A stretch of DNA of 64,000 nt, taken from contig CAYMOV010000006.1 in NCBI GenBank assembly GCA_964392085.1, positions 1 through 64,000 of the forward strand, read 5' to 3'. Origin of the DNA: CAYMOV01 sp964392085. Its GTDB lineage: Bacteria > Oederibacteriota > Muellerivitia > Muellerivitales > Muellerivitaceae. The notes under the pieces are model-generated. The model was not told where the DNA came from, did no database searches, and was given only the letters and a program-made list of their open reading frames with translations. Shown one piece after another: positions 13,874 to 21,269 of this stretch. Made by a program: the position numbers and the translations under genes. Within the stretch, counting starts at the first letter, position 1. Each line of letters begins with the position of its first letter.

Positions 13874-16444
13874 TTGATTGAGATCCTGAGGCTCCTGGTC
13901 CTGCGGAACTTCCGCGAGGAACCCGTGAGGTCGTTCCTGACCGCCGTCGGCGTGGCCTTGGGCGTGGCCCTCGTGGTGTCGGTCCAAGTGGCCAACCACG
14001 CCGCCCTCGAGTCCTTCCGGGATTCCATCGACCGGGTGGCGGGCCGGGCCACCCTGGCGGTGACCTCCCACGGCTCCGACTTCGATGAAAACCTCCTGGC
14101 GACCCTGGCACCTACCCGCGGCTTCGGCCAGATGTTTCCCGTAGTGGAAGGCCGACTGGCCCTGGCCGCCGCCCCGAAGGAATCGCTCCTCCTGCTCGGG
14201 GTGGACCTGATGAGGGACCGACAGGTCCGGACGATCCAAGTGACGGGTCCCGACGGCCGCGCCCCGGGCCGTGCGGAGTTTCTCGAGAACCTGGCCCATC
14301 CCGACCGGTTGTTCCTGCCCCAATCCTTCGCGCAAGCCCACGGCCTGAAGGCCGGCGACCGGGTGGATTTCATCGCCAACGGACGGGTGGTCTCCCTCCA
14401 AGTGGCGGGATTATTGTCCGGGGACGGCGTCGGCGGAGCCTACGCGGGGCAATTGGCCGTCATGGATATCGCCGCGGCCCAACACCAATTGGGGTTGGAG
14501 GGCCGCCTGACGCGCATCGAGTGGATCCCCCGCCATGAGGGGGACCAGGAAAACCTCGCCCAAGCGATCCGAAAAAACCTCCCGACCGATGTCGAGCTGG
14601 AGGCGCCGGCCGCCCGTAACGACCAAGTCGACAAGATGCTCAAGGCCTTCCGCGCGAACCTCACGGCCCTGTCCCTGGTTTCCCTGCTGGTGGGCGCCTT
14701 CCTGGCCTACAACTCCATGTCCATCGCGGTGCTGAGGAGGGTGCGGGAGATCGGCACCCTGCGGACACTGGGGGTGACGGCGACCCAGGTCCGGCGGTTG
14801 TTGTTGGCCGAGTCCTCGATCCTGGCGGGGGTCGGCACCTTGAGCGGCCTCTATCTCGGGAAAGCCGCGGGGTGGGCCGTCACCCGGGCCGTCGGCACGA
14901 CGATCTCGAACCTCTACCTGCCCACGCCGCTGGGCGACCGGATCCCGGCCTCGGCCGGCGAATGGGTCTGGGCCTTGGCGGGGTTCCTGCTCATCGTCCT
15001 TTCCACCGTCCCGGTGGCCCGGGCCGCCTCGCGCGTCGCGCCGGGGTTGGCGGTGCGGGCCGGTTCCGGCGAGGCAGGTTTTCAACGCCAGGCCTGGGTT
15101 TGGGCGGGGGTCGGGGCCGGGCTTTGGGTCGCCGCGGCGCTTCTCGCCCGCTTGCCGGCCATAGGCGGCCTGCCCTGGGGAGGATACGCCTCGGCCTTTT
15201 GCCTCCTGACCGGCGCCGCGGCCCTGACCCCGATTTTCCTTTGGGTGACCCAACGGGCGGCCAAGCCGGTGTTCGAGCGGCTGTTTCCCGTGGAAGCCGT
15301 CATGGCCTCCCGCAACCTCCTGTCGGGCCTGAACCGGTCCAGCCTGGCGGTGGGGGCCCTGGTGATGGGCGCGGCCCTCATGGTGTCCGTGGGGATCATG
15401 GTGGGGAGTTTCCGCTCGACGGTGGAACTTTGGATCGGACAGACCCTCAAAGCCGACCTTTATGTGCGCTCGGGTCCGCCCTCGGCGCGGTTTGAGTCGT
15501 TTTTGGACCCCGAGGTGGTGGAGAAGGCGAAGGGGTTGGATTCGGTGGCGGCTGTGGACGCCTTCCGTGGCTTCGACTATGACTACCAAGGCGACCAAGT
15601 GCTGGTGGGCAGCGGGGATTCCAAAGTCCTGGCGGAGTACGGCCGGTTGTTGTTCACCGACGGACGGGAATCCAAGCTGGTGTTGGAGCGCCTGCCGGGC
15701 CGCTTGGCGGCCGTGGCCTCCGAGCCCCTGGCCAACCGGTTCCACCTGAAAGTGGGCGATTTTTTCCCGCTCCGGACCCCCTCGGGTGAGGTGCCCCTGG
15801 AGATCGCGGGGATCTATTACGACTACGCCAATGAACGGGGAACCCTGGTCATGGACCGCGGCACCTACCTCTCGCTTTACCACGACCCGCGGGTGAACAA
15901 CCTGGCGATCTACCTCAAGCCCGGCGTGGGCGCCGAGACGGGCCGTCAGGCCCTGATGGCGGCGTTGGGGTCGTCCGAGCAGCTCTTCATCAGGTCCAAC
16001 GGGGAGCTCAGGCGGGAGGTGCTGAAGATCTTCGACCAAACCTTCGCCATCACGGGGGCCATGGAATTAATCGCCCTCGTGGTGGCGGTCTTGGGCATCC
16101 TCGCGACCTTGACGGCCCTGATCATTGAGCGTTCCACCGAGATCGCGATCCTGCGGTACGTGGGCGCCACGCGGTTCCAGGTGCAGGCCATGGTGGTCTG
16201 GGAAGCGGGACTCCTGGGTTCCCTGGGGTGCGCCCTCGGGGCCGGGGTGGGAGGAGTGCTGGCGCTGCTCCTCATCAAGGTGATCAACCTGCAGTCCTTC
16301 GGATGGACCATCCGCTTGATGTTGCCCTGGAGCTTTTTGGTGTCCAGCCTCGGGCTCGTGGGCATGGCCACCCTCTTGGCGGGTTTCTACCCCGCCCGCG
16401 TGGCGTCGCGGATGGCCACCCAGCGCGCCGTGAGCGAGGAATGA
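13874..16444 (+). CDS. FtsX-family ABC transporter permease
   Basis: The 856-residue membrane protein contains two FtsX-type permease halves: a first transmembrane helix near residues 18-40, a large extracytoplasmic domain, three helices around 265-395, then a second half with a long soluble loop (about 520-720) and three final helices (about 735-850). The RREIGTLRTLG-like motif of FtsX proteins appears as VREIGTLRTLGVT and again as STEIAILRYVGAT. It pairs with the upstream ATPase. The start is a TTG at 13874. The next gene starts inside its stop codon (ATGA overlap), indicating translational coupling to the AttH-like protein. Confidence 0.9.
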   Translation: MIEILRLLVLRNFREEPVRSFLTAVGVALGVALVVSVQVANHAALESFRDSIDRVAGRATLAVTSHGSDFDENLLATLAPTRGFGQMFPVVEGRLALAAAPKESLLLLGVDLMRDRQVRTIQVTGPDGRAPGRAEFLENLAHPDRLFLPQSFAQAHGLKAGDRVDFIANGRVVSLQVAGLLSGDGVGGAYAGQLAVMDIAAAQHQLGLEGRLTRIEWIPRHEGDQENLAQAIRKNLPTDVELEAPAARNDQVDKMLKAFRANLTALSLVSLLVGAFLAYNSMSIAVLRRVREIGTLRTLGVTATQVRRLLLAESSILAGVGTLSGLYLGKAAGWAVTRAVGTTISNLYLPTPLGDRIPASAGEWVWALAGFLLIVLSTVPVARAASRVAPGLAVRAGSGEAGFQRQAWVWAGVGAGLWVAAALLARLPAIGGLPWGGYASAFCLLTGAAALTPIFLWVTQRAAKPVFERLFPVEAVMASRNLLSGLNRSSLAVGALVMGAALMVSVGIMVGSFRSTVELWIGQTLKADLYVRSGPPSARFESFLDPEVVEKAKGLDSVAAVDAFRGFDYDYQGDQVLVGSGDSKVLAEYGRLLFTDGRESKLVLERLPGRLAAVASEPLANRFHLKVGDFFPLRTPSGEVPLEIAGIYYDYANERGTLVMDRGTYLSLYHDPRVNNLAIYLKPGVGAETGRQALMAALGSSEQLFIRSNGELRREVLKIFDQTFAITGAMELIALVVAVLGILATLTALIIERSTEIAILRYVGATRFQVQAMVVWEAGLLGSLGCALGAGVGGVLALLLIKVINLQSFGWTIRLMLPWSFLVSSLGLVGMATLLAGFYPARVASRMATQRAVSEE

Positions 16445-17676
16445 CCGTGCGAAACCAAGCGACGCGCCTTCACGCGGTTTTATCCGGTTGGTTGAGGCCT
16501 ATTCTGATCCCTGTGTCCCTGTGTCTCTGCGGTGGATTTTTGTTTTCCGCGAACCCACCTGTGGCCCGTTTTCGATCAGGCTTTTCCAGTTTGTTTAAGT
16601 TGTTTTTGATCTCCGTGACTCTGTGTCTCTGTGGTGGATTTGTGTTTTCTTCACCGGCGACGTTCGGAAAAGCGAAGCCCGGTTACGCCTGGAAGTTCCC
16701 GAACGACCATGGTGCCCATCCGGCTTACCGCACCGAATGGTGGTACTACACCGGTTTCCTGACCGACGAGACCGGCGAATCCTACGGTTTCCAATTGACC
16801 TTCTTCCGGACGGGTTTGAAGACCGCCCCGGAAACCCGATCGTCCTTCGAGCCCACGTCGATCTATTTCGCCCATTTCGCCGTGAGCGACCTGGCCCAGA
16901 AGACTTTCGATTACGCCGAGAAAACCGGCCGCCCGGGGCCGGGCCTGGCCGGGGCCGCCGAGGGGAAGCTCAAGGTTTGGGACGAGGATTGGAGCGCGAC
17001 CTACGAACCGCCGGGCCACAGGCTGAGGGCCTCGGACGACAAGTACCAGTTGGACCTGAAGGTGGCCTCCGGGGTCGCGCCCGTCCTCCACGGCCAACGG
17101 GGATACAGTCCCAAGGGCGAGGGTCAGGCCTCCGAGTATTATTCGCTCACCCGCATGGCCGCCGTGGGGACGCTCACCATTAACCAAGTCCCCCGGAAGG
17201 TCAACGGCATCTCCTGGATGGACCATGAGTTCTTCACGGGGGACCTGCCGAAGGATTTGAAGGGTTGGGACTGGATGGGCTTGACGCTCAGCGACGGCGC
17301 CCAATTGATGCTGTACCGGATGAGGGAGAAGGACGGCACCGTCGGGACCTTTTCCAGCGGGACCCTCGTGGAAGCCAACGGGAAACAACGGGCCCTGGGG
17401 GAGAGGGATTTCACGATGGAACCCCTCCAATCCTGGACCAGCCCCCGCACGAAGGTTGCCTATCCGATCCGTTGGAGGGTCACGGTGCCCTCGGTGGACC
17501 TGTCCTTCGAGGCCTCGGCGCCCCTGGCGGACCAGGAACTGGACACGGCGAAGAGCACCCAGGTCTTGTATTGGGAGGGGCCGGTGTTCTTGAAGGGGAC
17601 CCGGGGCAAGCGGAACGTGACGGGGAAGGGCTACCTGGAAATGACTGGATATGACCAGGCGTTCGGGGGATTTTAA
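16441..17676 (+). CDS. AttH/CrtC-like lipocalin-fold exported protein
   Basis: The 411-residue protein has the AttH/CrtC (hydroxyneurosporene synthase-like) domain from about residue 75 on: YRTEWWYYTGFL, FQLTFFR, an HFAVSDL segment, GISWMDHEFF and a DWMGLTL..GAQLMLYRMR strand pair. Its ATG overlaps the permease stop. ABC transporter plus AttH-type protein is a known operon pattern, so it probably binds a lipid or hydrophobic molecule handled by the transporter. Residues ~20-75 contain two near-identical hydrophobic stretches ending CLCGGF, encoded by two copies of a dispersed repeat; the second acts as a plausible signal peptide (cleavage near SSPA). Confidence 0.82.
   Translation: MTVRNQATRLHAVLSGWLRPILIPVSLCLCGGFLFSANPPVARFRSGFSSLFKLFLISVTLCLCGGFVFSSPATFGKAKPGYAWKFPNDHGAHPAYRTEWWYYTGFLTDETGESYGFQLTFFRTGLKTAPETRSSFEPTSIYFAHFAVSDLAQKTFDYAEKTGRPGPGLAGAAEGKLKVWDEDWSATYEPPGHRLRASDDKYQLDLKVASGVAPVLHGQRGYSPKGEGQASEYYSLTRMAAVGTLTINQVPRKVNGISWMDHEFFTGDLPKDLKGWDWMGLTLSDGAQLMLYRMREKDGTVGTFSSGTLVEANGKQRALGERDFTMEPLQSWTSPRTKVAYPIRWRVTVPSVDLSFEASAPLADQELDTAKSTQVLYWEGPVFLKGTRGKRNVTGKGYLEMTGYDQAFGGF
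16498..16660. repeat. Two in-frame copies of the CACGGAG-type half-repeat within a gene
   Basis: Around 16506-16550 and 16611-16655 the DNA reads CTGTGTCTCTGCGGTGGATT and CTGTGTCTCTGTGGTGGATT, each followed by a T-rich tract. The same half-arm occurs outside genes at about 3605-3625. Here both copies are translated and give the CLCGGFLFS and CLCGGFVFS peptides. Confidence 0.75.
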
Positions 17677-17703
17677 CCGGAAGGGTTCAACGCCCGGCGG
17701 GGG

Positions 17704-17979
17704 TCAGGAAACCACTTCGTGGAGTTTCAGGCTTCCCCAACCCGCTGGGGTCTCTTCGGCCTGGGGAGGGTTCGGCGGGGACCCGGGGCCGTAGCCGTCG
17801 AGGGAATGGGGCTTCTTGGGAAGGTGTCCTTCCATCCGTCCCAAGTAGATCAACCCCGACGGTTCCCAGCCCTTCTCCCGGAGGCATTTCATGAGCGCCT
17901 CATCCGAGTGGTCGGCTTCCACCGCGTAAAATTCCCAGGTTTGGGACTTTAGGAATAGGAAGATCTCTTGGTGGAGCAT
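17704..17979 (-). CDS. Small hypothetical protein
   Basis: From ATG 17979 (with GAGG upstream) the product is 91 residues. The first two thirds form a compact alpha/beta domain (EIFLFLKSQTWEFYAVEADHSDEALMKCL) containing a KGWEPSGLIYLG segment, and the end is Pro/Gly-rich and likely flexible. No family is recognised. A longer reading to 18168 adds sequence without coding character. It could be a small regulatory or adaptor protein, which cannot be tested here. Confidence 0.5.
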   Translation of the reverse strand: MLHQEIFLFLKSQTWEFYAVEADHSDEALMKCLREKGWEPSGLIYLGRMEGHLPKKPHSLDGYGPGSPPNPPQAEETPAGWGSLKLHEVVS

Positions 17980-18375
17980 AGTGTACCTCGCGGGATGGAC
18001 GCGAAAAGAAGCATACGATATGACACTCAAAAATGCACGCTTTGATTTCCATTTCGGGCCTGGAAACTCTGGATAAATCGTTTTGATAGTGGGCGGTCCT
18101 CCCGAAGCATTCGGAACCGATGTCAAAAAATAGGCCACCAGCCCGGCCGAGGAACGGCAAGATAACAACGACGGGTGTCCATATGCTGAAACCTACATCG
18201 TCTGAAGTCGTGGCGACTGTTTTTCATGGAAAATGAAGCGCTTTTTAGGGGTAAACGAAAAACTCTTTTGCTTTCACGTGGCAGTCGAGACGGATGAATC
18301 CAGGGGTTAAAATCGAAGGGTGGGGCCAATGGCTTGCCGGAATGGTTTGTGTTAGGCCGGCATGATTTTACGCGG
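17980..18375. other. 396-base interval without a supported gene
   Basis: The composition is less GC-rich than flanking genes. Short open frames on both strands lack ribosome sites or known motifs. A T/A-rich stretch (about 18230-18275) could contain a minus-strand promoter for the small gene at 17704-17979, but no clear -10/-35 pair is evident. Confidence 0.45.
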
Positions 18376-18891
18376 CTAGGGTGTGGGGTTTTCCGGCAAT
18401 TGCTTCATCAAGGTCAGGTATTCCGAGACGCCGCCCAATATTTTATGGACATCCTCGTCGGTTAAGGAACGGACGACCCTTCCCGGAACACCCAAAACCA
18501 GCGACCGAGGGGGGATCCTCTTGCCTTCACCCACCAAGGCGCCGGCCCCGATCACGCATTCATCCCCGACTTCCGAGCCGGTCAGGAGGGTGGCGTGGAT
18601 GCCGACTAAAACCCGGTTTCCAACGGTGCAGGCGTGGATGCAGGCCTGGTGGCCCACCACGCAATCATCCCCCACGAGGGCGGGACGACCGTGGTCGGTG
18701 TGGATCACGCAGCCGTCCTGGATGCTGGTGCGTTTCCCGATCCGGATCGCGTCCATATCGGCCCGGAGAACCGCGCCGGGCCAGACGCTGGATTGGTCCC
18801 CCAGGGTGACGTCGCCGATCAGCACGGCCAGGTCGTGGACCCGGGCGGTGGTCGAAACCTTGGGGCGGTGGTTCAGGTAGGGCTGCAACAT
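18376..18891 (-). CDS. Gamma carbonic anhydrase family protein
   Basis: The 171-residue left-handed beta-helix protein is built from hexapeptide repeats (VLIGDVTLGDQSSVWPGAVL and following). His64, His81 and His86 occupy the three zinc-ligand positions of gamma carbonic anhydrases (contexts CVIHTD, VVGHQAC, CIHAC). The usual loop glutamates of the Cam enzyme are not evident, as in YrdA/PaaY-like members whose activity varies. It probably forms a trimer in the cytosol. The GVPGRVVRSLTDEDV segment near the end is typical of this group. Confidence 0.85.
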   Translation of the reverse strand: MLQPYLNHRPKVSTTARVHDLAVLIGDVTLGDQSSVWPGAVLRADMDAIRIGKRTSIQDGCVIHTDHGRPALVGDDCVVGHQACIHACTVGNRVLVGIHATLLTGSEVGDECVIGAGALVGEGKRIPPRSLVLGVPGRVVRSLTDEDVHKILGGVSEYLTLMKQLPENPTP

Positions 18892-18912
18892 GGCATCATC
18901 TTAACAGAAGAT

Positions 18913-19037
18913 GCCGTTGGCCGTTAACCGCTAGCCGTTGGTCAATCAAGAATCATCCGCCGCATTCAGCGCCCTTTGGGATTTGGATAGGGTTTGAACT
19001 TTTCTTGGTCTGTCGCTAACGGCTAGCGGTCAACGGC
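18913..19037. repeat. REP-like element with facing inverted ends
   Basis: GCCGTTGGCCGTTAACCGCT with AGCCGTTGG (from 18913) faces GCTAACGGCTAGCGGTCAAC with GGC (to 19037) over about 70 bases. It repeats the arrangement seen at 4620-4752 and lies between two minus-strand genes. Confidence 0.7.
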
Positions 19038-19042
19038 GAATT

Positions 19043-19567
19043 TCAGAGGCTTTTCAATATCTCTTCTGCGTGCCCCTCCACCGTTACCGGGGACCAAACC
19101 TTGAGGATCCTTCCATCGGGGCCGATCAGGAAAGTGGACCGGACCGTTCCATAGGCTTTGCGCTGCTTGTTCCATTGCCAAACGCCGTATTTCTTTACGG
19201 TCCTTTTAGCGTTGTCCGACAACAAGGGGAAAGGCAGGGAATATTTCGCCTGGAACTCCTTGTGGCTCGCCAAGGGGTCCACCGAAATCGCCAACACCAC
19301 CACGCCCTTCTTCAGGAGGTCCTGGTAATGGTCGCGGAAACTGCAGGCTTCCTTCGTGCAGCCGGGAGTCATGTCCTTGGGGTAGAAATACAGGACCACG
19401 GTCTTACCTTCGGACTGGGCCAGGGACACGACGGCCCCCTGGTCGCCGGGGAGCTTGAAATCGGGCGCTTGGCTCCCCGCCTTCAGGATCCCTCCCGCCA
19501 CCGCCAGGTTCACTGAGATTCCTAAAACGAAAGCGCCAACCACGCAACCGACCTTGAATCTTCCCAT
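19043..19567 (-). CDS. Exported peroxiredoxin, Bcp/PrxQ type
   Basis: The 174-residue thiol peroxidase carries an N-terminal signal peptide (GRFKVGCVVGAFVLGISVNL, then AVAGG), so it should act in the periplasm. The peroxidatic and resolving cysteines appear as C-x4-C in TPGCTKEAC, the arrangement of BCP/PrxQ proteins. It should reduce hydroperoxides with thioredoxin-like donors. ATG 19567 has GGAGGG five bases upstream. A cytosolic paralogue (19669-20121) lies just upstream on the same strand, about half identical, pointing to duplication and relocation. Confidence 0.88.
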   Translation of the reverse strand: MGRFKVGCVVGAFVLGISVNLAVAGGILKAGSQAPDFKLPGDQGAVVSLAQSEGKTVVLYFYPKDMTPGCTKEACSFRDHYQDLLKKGVVVLAISVDPLASHKEFQAKYSLPFPLLSDNAKRTVKKYGVWQWNKQRKAYGTVRSTFLIGPDGRILKVWSPVTVEGHAEEILKSL

Positions 19568-19632
19568 CGCACCCTCCAATTCGGCTGATGATCTTCTGAG
19601 TTGGCGGAACTGCTTTTGCCGACTTTTCCTTT

Positions 19633-19664
19633 AGCTAACCGCCATCCGCCAACGGCTATCCGCT
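19633..19664. repeat. REP-like repeat
   Basis: AGCTAACCGCCATCCGCCAA with CGGCTATCCGCT belongs to the dispersed GCTAGC/GCTATCC palindromic family. It separates the two peroxiredoxin genes. Confidence 0.6.
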
Positions 19665-19668
19665 TCTG

Positions 19669-20121
19669 TTAAAGGCTGTTCACCACTTCCTCCACGTGCC
19701 CCTTGAGGCTCACCGGTGACCAGATCTTCTCGATCCTGCCGGACTTGTCGATCAGGAAGGTGGACCGGACGATGCCCATGAACTCCCGCCCCATGAATTT
19801 CTTTTTCTTCCAGACGCCGTATGCCTTGAGCGTTTCCTTTTTCTCGTCGGACAAGAGGGGGAAGGGAAGGCTGTGTTTTTCCTTGAAGGCCTGGTGCTTC
19901 TTCACGGGATCCGCGGAAACGCCCAACACCACCGCGCCTTTTTTCTTCACGGCGGTCCATTGGTCCCTGAACTCACAGGCTTCCTGGGTACAGCCCGGCG
20001 TGAGGTCCCGGGGATAAAAGTAGAGGACCACTGGTTGCCCCTTGAAGTCCTTCAAGCTGACGGGATCCCCGTTGTCGGCTGGGAGTTCAAAGGGCGGAGC
20101 GGTTTGTCCTTCTTTCAACAT
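19669..20121 (-). CDS. bcp: Thioredoxin-dependent peroxiredoxin Bcp
   Basis: The 150-residue protein is a standard cytosolic BCP/PrxQ peroxiredoxin: PPFELPADNG at the front, the catalytic TPGCTQEAC (C-x4-C), the arginine in GIVRSTFLID, and PFPLLSDE. It detoxifies hydrogen peroxide and organic hydroperoxides. It lacks a signal peptide, unlike its neighbour at 19043-19567. Its upstream region (20140-20310) is the most AT-rich stretch of this part of the window. Confidence 0.93.
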   Translation of the reverse strand: MLKEGQTAPPFELPADNGDPVSLKDFKGQPVVLYFYPRDLTPGCTQEACEFRDQWTAVKKKGAVVLGVSADPVKKHQAFKEKHSLPFPLLSDEKKETLKAYGVWKKKKFMGREFMGIVRSTFLIDKSGRIEKIWSPVSLKGHVEEVVNSL

Positions 20122-20139
20122 GGGGAAGGCCTCCTGAGA

Positions 20140-20309
20140 ATGATGGGTTATTATAGTAAAATATCGAACAGCAAGAAGGACAACTCTGTCCTTTATATTC
20201 TATATTTGCTAAAGCCAATATATAAATATCTTAATAAATAGCCATTTTTATTGGTATTTTAAGAATTGCAAATAAAAGATTTGCATCATCAAGGTACAAA
20301 GACTATGTT
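20140..20309 (+). promoter_or_regulatory. AT-rich interval with plus-strand promoter
   Basis: In an otherwise GC-rich window this divergent interval is strongly AT-rich. TTGCAT (20281-20286), 17 bases and TATGTT (20304-20309) form a plausible sigma70 promoter for the gene at 20399, with a leader of about 80 bases. A small AAGGAC/GTCCTT hairpin lies near 20176-20193. Confidence 0.5.
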
Positions 20310-20398
20310 TATTACAAGCCAGCCATTCAACACCAAGGTTCCGTGGGTCGGGTGACTCACCCCCAAGATCAGGGGATTTTCTCATTTAGGAGACCGCC

Positions 20399-21088
20399 AT
20401 GAGCTTCTACTTCTCCCTCTTCCAGATCATCGACGCCGTCGAGCGTTTGGGTAAGGATATGAACCACCTAACCGGCCGGATCCTTCGGATCAGCCCCCGG
20501 GACGCCCGGGCGAACCGGGAACTTCTGGAGCAATGCCAGGACAAACTGGCCGAGGTGGAAAAGGTCCTCCACAACAAGACCCACATCAGCAAGATCACCC
20601 TCCGGAAGGCTTCCCTCCTATATCAGGTCCTCGGGACCAGCTGGAGCCGGGTTGCCCGCCTTTCGGCCGCGGCTGTCTCGATCGAATCGGCGGATGAGGC
20701 CCAAGTGAAGGCCATCTGGACCCTCCTGGGCAACGCCCAGAAGCAGTACCAGGTGCTGGTCAAGACCCTCAGCGAGCAAACCGGGGTGGCCCCGATGTTT
20801 CCCCTCAATGTCGAGGTGGCGGGGGACTACAGCGAGGTCCTCAAGCGGGAGATCGCTGATGAGGCCGATATGCTCAAGTGCCTGGACCGCGCCGTGGAGG
20901 TGTTCGGCGAGGAACAAGGCCTCTTGGACACCTTGATGGTGATCCGCAAGGAACTCCAAGACCTCAAGAAGAAGCACCGCCAGTTCCAGAACGTCGCACC
21001 GACGGCTGCGCCCGTCGCCGCGCCCGCTGCCGGTCCCGCGCCGAAAGCCGCCCCGGCCATGCGGTTGGCCCAGGCGGTTAACGCCTAG
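20399..21088 (+). CDS. Hypothetical helical protein with Ala/Pro-rich tail
   Basis: The family is not recognised. The 229-residue cytosolic protein is almost wholly alpha-helical through residue ~195, with two long charged helices likely to coil (ELLEQCQDKLAEVEKVLHNK and VIRKELQDLKKKHRQFQ), then a flexible Ala/Pro-rich tail ending in a short amphipathic piece. The design suggests a scaffold or a regulator of assembly. GGAG upstream supports the ATG. A strong terminator follows, so the PAS/AAA+ gene behind it is probably a separate unit. Confidence 0.6.
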   Translation: MSFYFSLFQIIDAVERLGKDMNHLTGRILRISPRDARANRELLEQCQDKLAEVEKVLHNKTHISKITLRKASLLYQVLGTSWSRVARLSAAAVSIESADEAQVKAIWTLLGNAQKQYQVLVKTLSEQTGVAPMFPLNVEVAGDYSEVLKREIADEADMLKCLDRAVEVFGEEQGLLDTLMVIRKELQDLKKKHRQFQNVAPTAAPVAAPAAGPAPKAAPAMRLAQAVNA

Positions 21089-21148
21089 TAGGATGATGAA
21101 AAAGACGAACCCATTGGACCCAAACACCCAACGCCTGCGGGTGACCCG

Positions 21149-21183
21149 AGCGGGGGCTTCCCACAAAGCCCCCGCTTTTCTTT
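21149..21183 (+). terminator. Rho-independent terminator
   Basis: GCGGGGGCTT (21150-21159) pairs with AAGCCCCCGC (21166-21175) and is followed by TTTTCTTT. It ends transcription of the gene at 20399-21088. Confidence 0.85.
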
Positions 21184-21269
21184 GCCCCGGCGTGGACTCG
21201 GGGTTCCGCGCGGGAAAGCCGTTTGGACGCAACCGCCCATCAGCCCAGTCAGTAAGGTAGGAACCCGAC

